In this document: piece by piece, positions 60,307 through 64,000 of the stretch
How the letters are laid out: each line of letters starts with the position of its first letter
Numbering within the stretch: position 1 is the first letter of the stretch
NCBI RefSeq assembly: GCF_900106645.1
Contig: NZ_FNMV01000016.1
Span: 36,025-100,024, forward strand
From: Flavobacterium degerlachei
GTDB taxonomy: Bacteria > Bacteroidota > Bacteroidia > Flavobacteriales > Flavobacteriaceae
Direction: 5' to 3'
DNA: 64,000 bases
Program-made: the position numbers and the translations under genes
Notes under the pieces: model-generated
Seen by the model: only the letters and a program-made list of their open reading frames with translations
Told to the model about the DNA's origin: nothing
Database searches by the model: none

Positions 60307-60991
60307 ATTTGGAATTTTTCATATTAATTTCGATGAGATTAATTTGGCTTAGAAAGATACAATATATATTATAAATCTTTATTTATTTTCATGAAAAATT
60401 ACCAATACTTCATCATTTATCTAGATTAATAAAAATGGATTTTCGTCTATTTAACATCTATAAATTAATAATTGACTACTTGTTAAAATTCACTAAACTC
60501 ATCTCCTTTCCAAAATTTAATAAAATTTATCCTTTATTAAATACGGCAATTAATTTCAAGTTAAACTAAAAAACTTAATTAGAATTTTAATCAAATTAAC
60601 AAGAAATGCTGAAATTCTATGTCATCATTAGTCCTCAACATTTTCTTACGTAAATCAAAACGATAATTTCAAATTATTAAATATCAATGAATTAACATAT
60701 CTGAAAATTGAATATTGGATATAGATGTTAAAAAACAGAAGTCTAACCATTCAAAAACATTAAATTTTAACATAAAATATAGTTAAGTGTAGGATTCAAT
60801 TCACAATTTTTCATAAAAAAACAAAAAAAACACGCATTTTAACGAGTTTTCAGGTCATTCAAAGAGAAAATTCATAAAAGATGTTAATTGTAATTACATT
60901 AGTATAAAATTACATATTTCTGATTATTAACATCCTCGATATAAATTAGTCCCACGTATATTATATACAACTCAATTAAAATTTAATTGTT
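60307..60991. other. 685-bp AT-rich gene-free region
   Basis: No coding region or RNA gene is seen. It is strongly AT-rich with short A and T runs. A perfect 13-bp inverted repeat, TTTAACATCTATA (60450-60462) and TATAGATGTTAAA (60720-60732), lies within. The last 150 bp presumably hold the promoter of the surface-protein gene, but I find no full TAnnTTTG box there. Confidence 0.5.
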
Positions 60992-63900
60992 ATGAAAACT
61001 AAAATTACTCTACTTTTACTGACTTTCTTCTTGTTTGTCGGTAATTCTTATTCTCAAACCGAAACTGATCCTGATAAACTCGGTGGTCCTGTTTTGATTG
61101 GAAAGGTAGCTCCGTTCACTTTACCAGTTGATATTACTGGTATACAAACAAAATCGAGCGCCAAACTTACAAATAAAACATCCCTTACTTCAAAAGTGGC
61201 TGTTGCTCCTAGTTTAGAGTGGCCAAACCCGGGTGCGGTTCACATTGAAAAAACCGCTGAGGCAACTACTACCCCTGGAAAATGGAAAATAAACATATTA
61301 ACTCAAGGAAAGAATATCCCAACTACAACTGATGTGGTTCTGGTAATTGACAACTCAGGTAGTATGGGGGGAAATAAAATAACAAGCGCAAAAGCTGCAG
61401 CTAACACTTTTTCCAGTGAATTATTAAATGGTTCGTCAGGGATTCGTGTTGCAATTGTTACAATAAACGCTACTGGAAATTTTGGAACTCCGTACGTAAA
61501 TCAAAGTTTTACTAATAACACAACTACTCTAAGTACTGCAATTAACGCTATATCTGCTAGTGGAGGAACTAATTTACAGGGTGGGTTTTATGCCGCAAGA
61601 GAGCTGATAGCTGCTACAAGCACAGCTGACAAAAAAGTGGTGATTTTGCTTTCTGATGGGGCTCCAACTTATAGTTATCAATCGAATAATATTACAACAG
61701 ATTTTAATGTTTCTTGTGGAAGCATAAGTAATTTTAATATTTCACGAAGTGATTTTGAAGCTTCCCATTTGTTTATTGGCTCAAGTACTTATACAACTGT
61801 CGTAGGAACTGGAGGCAGCTTCAATACAACTTTATATTCTAAATCTTTAAATTGTAGTGGAACCAATAGAACTTTTAATGCTGGGAACCATGGAATTCCT
61901 ACTATATATGAGGCGGGGCTTGTTATGAATAATGGTATAGATGTATACACTATTGGATTCGAAGTACCATCAGCTGGAGATGAAGCAAATGTTCTAAATA
62001 GTTCGCAAAACAAAGGATATTTCGCCGCAACAAGCAGTAATATTTCAAATATTTATTCTCAAATAAGATCAAATATTGCATTTGCTGCATCAAATGCAAT
62101 ATTTACAGATCCAATGAGTACTTATATTGTGCTACAAGCTGGAGTAACTCCAACTTATTCAGTGAGCCCTAGTACTACTGGTAATGTTGTAGTCACTAAG
62201 GGGACAGTAACATTTGTCAATAATGGCTTTGTTTTAAATGATCCTGATATTCCAACAAGTGGAAATAGTAATTTAATTAAATGGAAAATAGTTTGGAATA
62301 TAGGTACTATTTCAGAAATAGGTGATCAAATGTATTATTATGTCACTATGGCTCCTAATACAAATCCAACTATATTATATGACGCCAATGAGAAAACTTA
62401 CATGGATTATACTGATGTAAATGGTAATACAACTGCACATCAAGAGACGCCAACTGATTTTACAATACCTAAAGTGAGTGGAGGAAAAGGATCAGTTGAA
62501 ATTATTTACTATACTGTCAATGAAAACGGCGAACCTATTAATAGTGTTGGAACTGTTGTTCCAATAGAAAATGCTGTGAAAATAATTCCTGGAAGTAGTA
62601 AATACTTCGAATATAATGGTAGTACTGCTTTAGAAGTCAACCAAAACTACACCATTTCACCTGAAGGCCTATATACATCAAATAGTATATTATATCAATT
62701 ATATTGTACTTTTGGAAACATATCTGTTACCCCCACGCCAACATCACCAAACAAGGTAGTTTGGTTTGGTTATAGATTAGGTAAAGCACCTGAAACATCT
62801 GTGGTGCAACCAATTTGTGGAGTAGCAACAGGAAGTGTAACCATAACAGTACCAGTAGCTGGTAGTGGGTTCACATATACTATTACTGGTACAAATCCAG
62901 TTACAGCCCCAATAACTAATTCCAATGGTGTATTTAACTCACTTACGTCAGGAACTTATTCTGTTACTTCAAAATCTACTAATGGTTGTATTTCTGTTCC
63001 TTCAGTTGTCATTATCAATGACCAACCATTAACTCCTACGACTGCTACTGCTGGTGTGGATCAAACTGGAAGTGCTACTTGTGGAATGACTATAGTAACA
63101 CTTGCAGCAAATACACCAACGGTAGGAACTGGTAAATGGACTATTGAAAGTGGAACAGGTGGGTCTTTTGTATCTGATACAAATCCAACAACTGATTTCT
63201 CTGGTACTCCGGGAATGGCATATGTATTAAAATGGACAATTTCAAATGCACCTTGTACTGCTTCAAGCGACGAGGTTAATATAAAATTCAACCAAAACCC
63301 TACAACTGCTACTGCTGGTGTAGATCAAACTGGAAGTGCTACTTGTGGAATGACTACAGTAACACTTGCAGCAAATACACCAACGGTAGGAACTGGTAAA
63401 TGGACTATTGAAAGTGGAACAGGTGGGTCTTTTGTATCTGATACAAATCCAACAACTGATTTCTCTGGTACTCCGGGAATGGCATATGTATTAAAATGGA
63501 CAATTTCAAATGCACCTTGTACTGCTTCAAATGACGAGGTTAATATAAAATTTAATATAATACCCAATCCACCTATCTCTGGTGGTAATCAAACCGTATG
63601 TACTGATGGGAATACTACGCAAACACTTACTGCAACCGCTACAGGTGGAACTATTACTTGGTATGACGCTGCTGTTGATGGTACGGAAGTAGCGAATCCT
63701 ATTCAAATAGGTGTAGGAACTAAAACTTATTACGCGCAAGCTTCTAATGGAACTTGTTCTAGCTTGACACGTACTGCTGTGATATTAACTATCAATAATG
63801 GACCTATGCCTCCTACATCTGGCGGTAATCAAACAGTATGTGAGACCTTGCCGCTACAAACACTTACCGCAACAGCAACTGGTGGAACTATTACTTGGTA

Positions 63901-64000
63901 CACTTCCGCAACGGATGGAGAATTGGTAGAGAATCCAACACTTAACACAGTAGGTTCAGTAACTTATTATGCTCAAGGTGATAATGGTAATTGTTCTAGC
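60992..64000 (+). CDS. Secreted vWA / Ig-like repeat surface protein (partial, runs off window end)
   Basis: An open frame of at least 1003 residues with no stop before position 64000. A signal peptide (KITLLLLTFFLFVGNSYSQ) is followed by a linker (~20-110) and a von Willebrand A domain (~113-360): MIDAS DNSGSM at ~120-125, the Thr in GGTNLQGGF (~191), and the Asp in LLSDGAPT (~222). After a MucBP-like stretch (~500-600) come a SprB-type repeat (~605-680), two near-identical 88-residue repeats (63035-63562), and 80-residue Ig-like repeats beginning GGNQTVC (63581-). The type is that of SprB-like gliding adhesins exported by the type IX system; the C-terminal signal should lie beyond the window. 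Confidence 0.9.
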   Translation, partial: MKTKITLLLLTFFLFVGNSYSQTETDPDKLGGPVLIGKVAPFTLPVDITGIQTKSSAKLTNKTSLTSKVAVAPSLEWPNPGAVHIEKTAEATTTPGKWKINILTQGKNIPTTTDVVLVIDNSGSMGGNKITSAKAAANTFSSELLNGSSGIRVAIVTINATGNFGTPYVNQSFTNNTTTLSTAINAISASGGTNLQGGFYAARELIAATSTADKKVVILLSDGAPTYSYQSNNITTDFNVSCGSISNFNISRSDFEASHLFIGSSTYTTVVGTGGSFNTTLYSKSLNCSGTNRTFNAGNHGIPTIYEAGLVMNNGIDVYTIGFEVPSAGDEANVLNSSQNKGYFAATSSNISNIYSQIRSNIAFAASNAIFTDPMSTYIVLQAGVTPTYSVSPSTTGNVVVTKGTVTFVNNGFVLNDPDIPTSGNSNLIKWKIVWNIGTISEIGDQMYYYVTMAPNTNPTILYDANEKTYMDYTDVNGNTTAHQETPTDFTIPKVSGGKGSVEIIYYTVNENGEPINSVGTVVPIENAVKIIPGSSKYFEYNGSTALEVNQNYTISPEGLYTSNSILYQLYCTFGNISVTPTPTSPNKVVWFGYRLGKAPETSVVQPICGVATGSVTITVPVAGSGFTYTITGTNPVTAPITNSNGVFNSLTSGTYSVTSKSTNGCISVPSVVIINDQPLTPTTATAGVDQTGSATCGMTIVTLAANTPTVGTGKWTIESGTGGSFVSDTNPTTDFSGTPGMAYVLKWTISNAPCTASSDEVNIKFNQNPTTATAGVDQTGSATCGMTTVTLAANTPTVGTGKWTIESGTGGSFVSDTNPTTDFSGTPGMAYVLKWTISNAPCTASNDEVNIKFNIIPNPPISGGNQTVCTDGNTTQTLTATATGGTITWYDAAVDGTEVANPIQIGVGTKTYYAQASNGTCSSLTRTAVILTINNGPMPPTSGGNQTVCETLPLQTLTATATGGTITWYTSATDGELVENPTLNTVGSVTYYAQGDNGNCSS
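63035..63562 (+). repeat. Tandem 264-bp repeat (two near-identical units) in the surface protein gene
   Basis: Unit 1 (63035-63298) and unit 2 (63299-63562) differ at only a handful of bases (such as GTG/GTA, ATA/ACA, AGC/AAT) until the last ~10 bases. Each encodes an 88-residue Ig-like domain with two cysteines. The near identity implies recent duplication or gene conversion. Confidence 0.88.
63581..64000 (+). repeat. Diverged 240-bp Ig-like repeats (CHU_C-associated type)
   Basis: Units start at GGTGGTAATCAAACCGTATG (63581) and GGCGGTAATCAAACAGTATG (63821), 240 bp apart; the second runs off the end. They encode GGNQTVC, QTLTATATGGTITWY and a closing NGxCSS, the layout of Ig-like domains in Bacteroidota adhesins. 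Confidence 0.85.

Noticed and set aside
61789..63739. Several minus-strand frames of 70-80 codons
   Set aside because: They mirror the repeats of the plus-strand surface-protein frame, which is open throughout; two of them are near-identical only because the DNA repeats.

Overview
The window is a low-GC (roughly one third G+C by eye) chromosomal segment from a member of the Bacteroidota, most likely Flavobacterium or a close relative. The evidence is the TAnnTTTG promoter -7 elements (often with an upstream TTG/TTTG), the near absence of Shine-Dalgarno sequences, family-specific genes (DUF3822, GxxExxY protein, fused E1 alpha/beta 2-oxoacid dehydrogenase, a Cys-rich DUF6660-like protein before a TonB receptor), and a repeat-rich secreted surface protein of the gliding/adhesin type. 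I see no CRISPR array, phage or insertion sequence. Most genes are housekeeping or envelope genes.

Layout. 1-4.3 kb: the 5' end of leuA (minus), a helical-repeat hypothetical protein, and a quinone-redox module (mdaB-ygiN with a divergent LysR regulator). 4.3-14.7 kb: a DUF885 lipoprotein, fused 2-oxoacid dehydrogenase E1, a 2OG-Fe(II) oxygenase, a GxxExxY protein in repeat-like flanks, an eIF1/SUI1-like factor, a nucleoside phosphorylase, and a GNAT / THI5-like / transglutaminase-like run facing a bestrophin. 14.9-17.4 kb: a Cys-rich exported protein and a TonB-dependent receptor, probably for metal. 17.6-26.1 kb: a four-gene tripartite ABC efflux operon, divergent from an NtrC-type response regulator and histidine kinase that probably control it through sigma-54.

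26.2-33.9 kb: tRNA-Val(TAC), an MsbA-like exporter, proline dehydrogenase, aroB, then a polyamine block (arginine decarboxylase preceded by a 230-nt leader with an Arg-rich mini-ORF, and a deoxyhypusine-synthase-like enzyme). 33.9-47.2 kb: recQ, a DNA-deoxyinosine glycosylase, ppc-dinB, an Lrp regulator, an M14 carboxypeptidase divergent from an XRE regulator over an array of TTTAC-N4-GTAAA palindromes, an acyltransferase, a spermidine-synthase-like protein with a K+ channel, and a catalytic/non-catalytic M16 protease pair. 47.3-54.7 kb: kdsB, an acyltransferase, a RecD-like helicase divergent from DUF3822-rsmD, panE, RNase P RNA and a tandem pair of small paralogues.

55-60.3 kb: dnaX, split by a frameshift exactly at an A10-G run containing the A AAA AAG heptamer (probable recoding giving gamma and tau forms), then the polyphosphate genes ppx, ppk1 and sixA. 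60.3-64 kb: a 685-bp gene-free AT-rich stretch and a >1000-residue von Willebrand A / Ig-like repeat surface protein that runs off the window. The most notable signals are the dnaX slippery site and the palindrome array embedded in the promoters of the M14/XRE pair.
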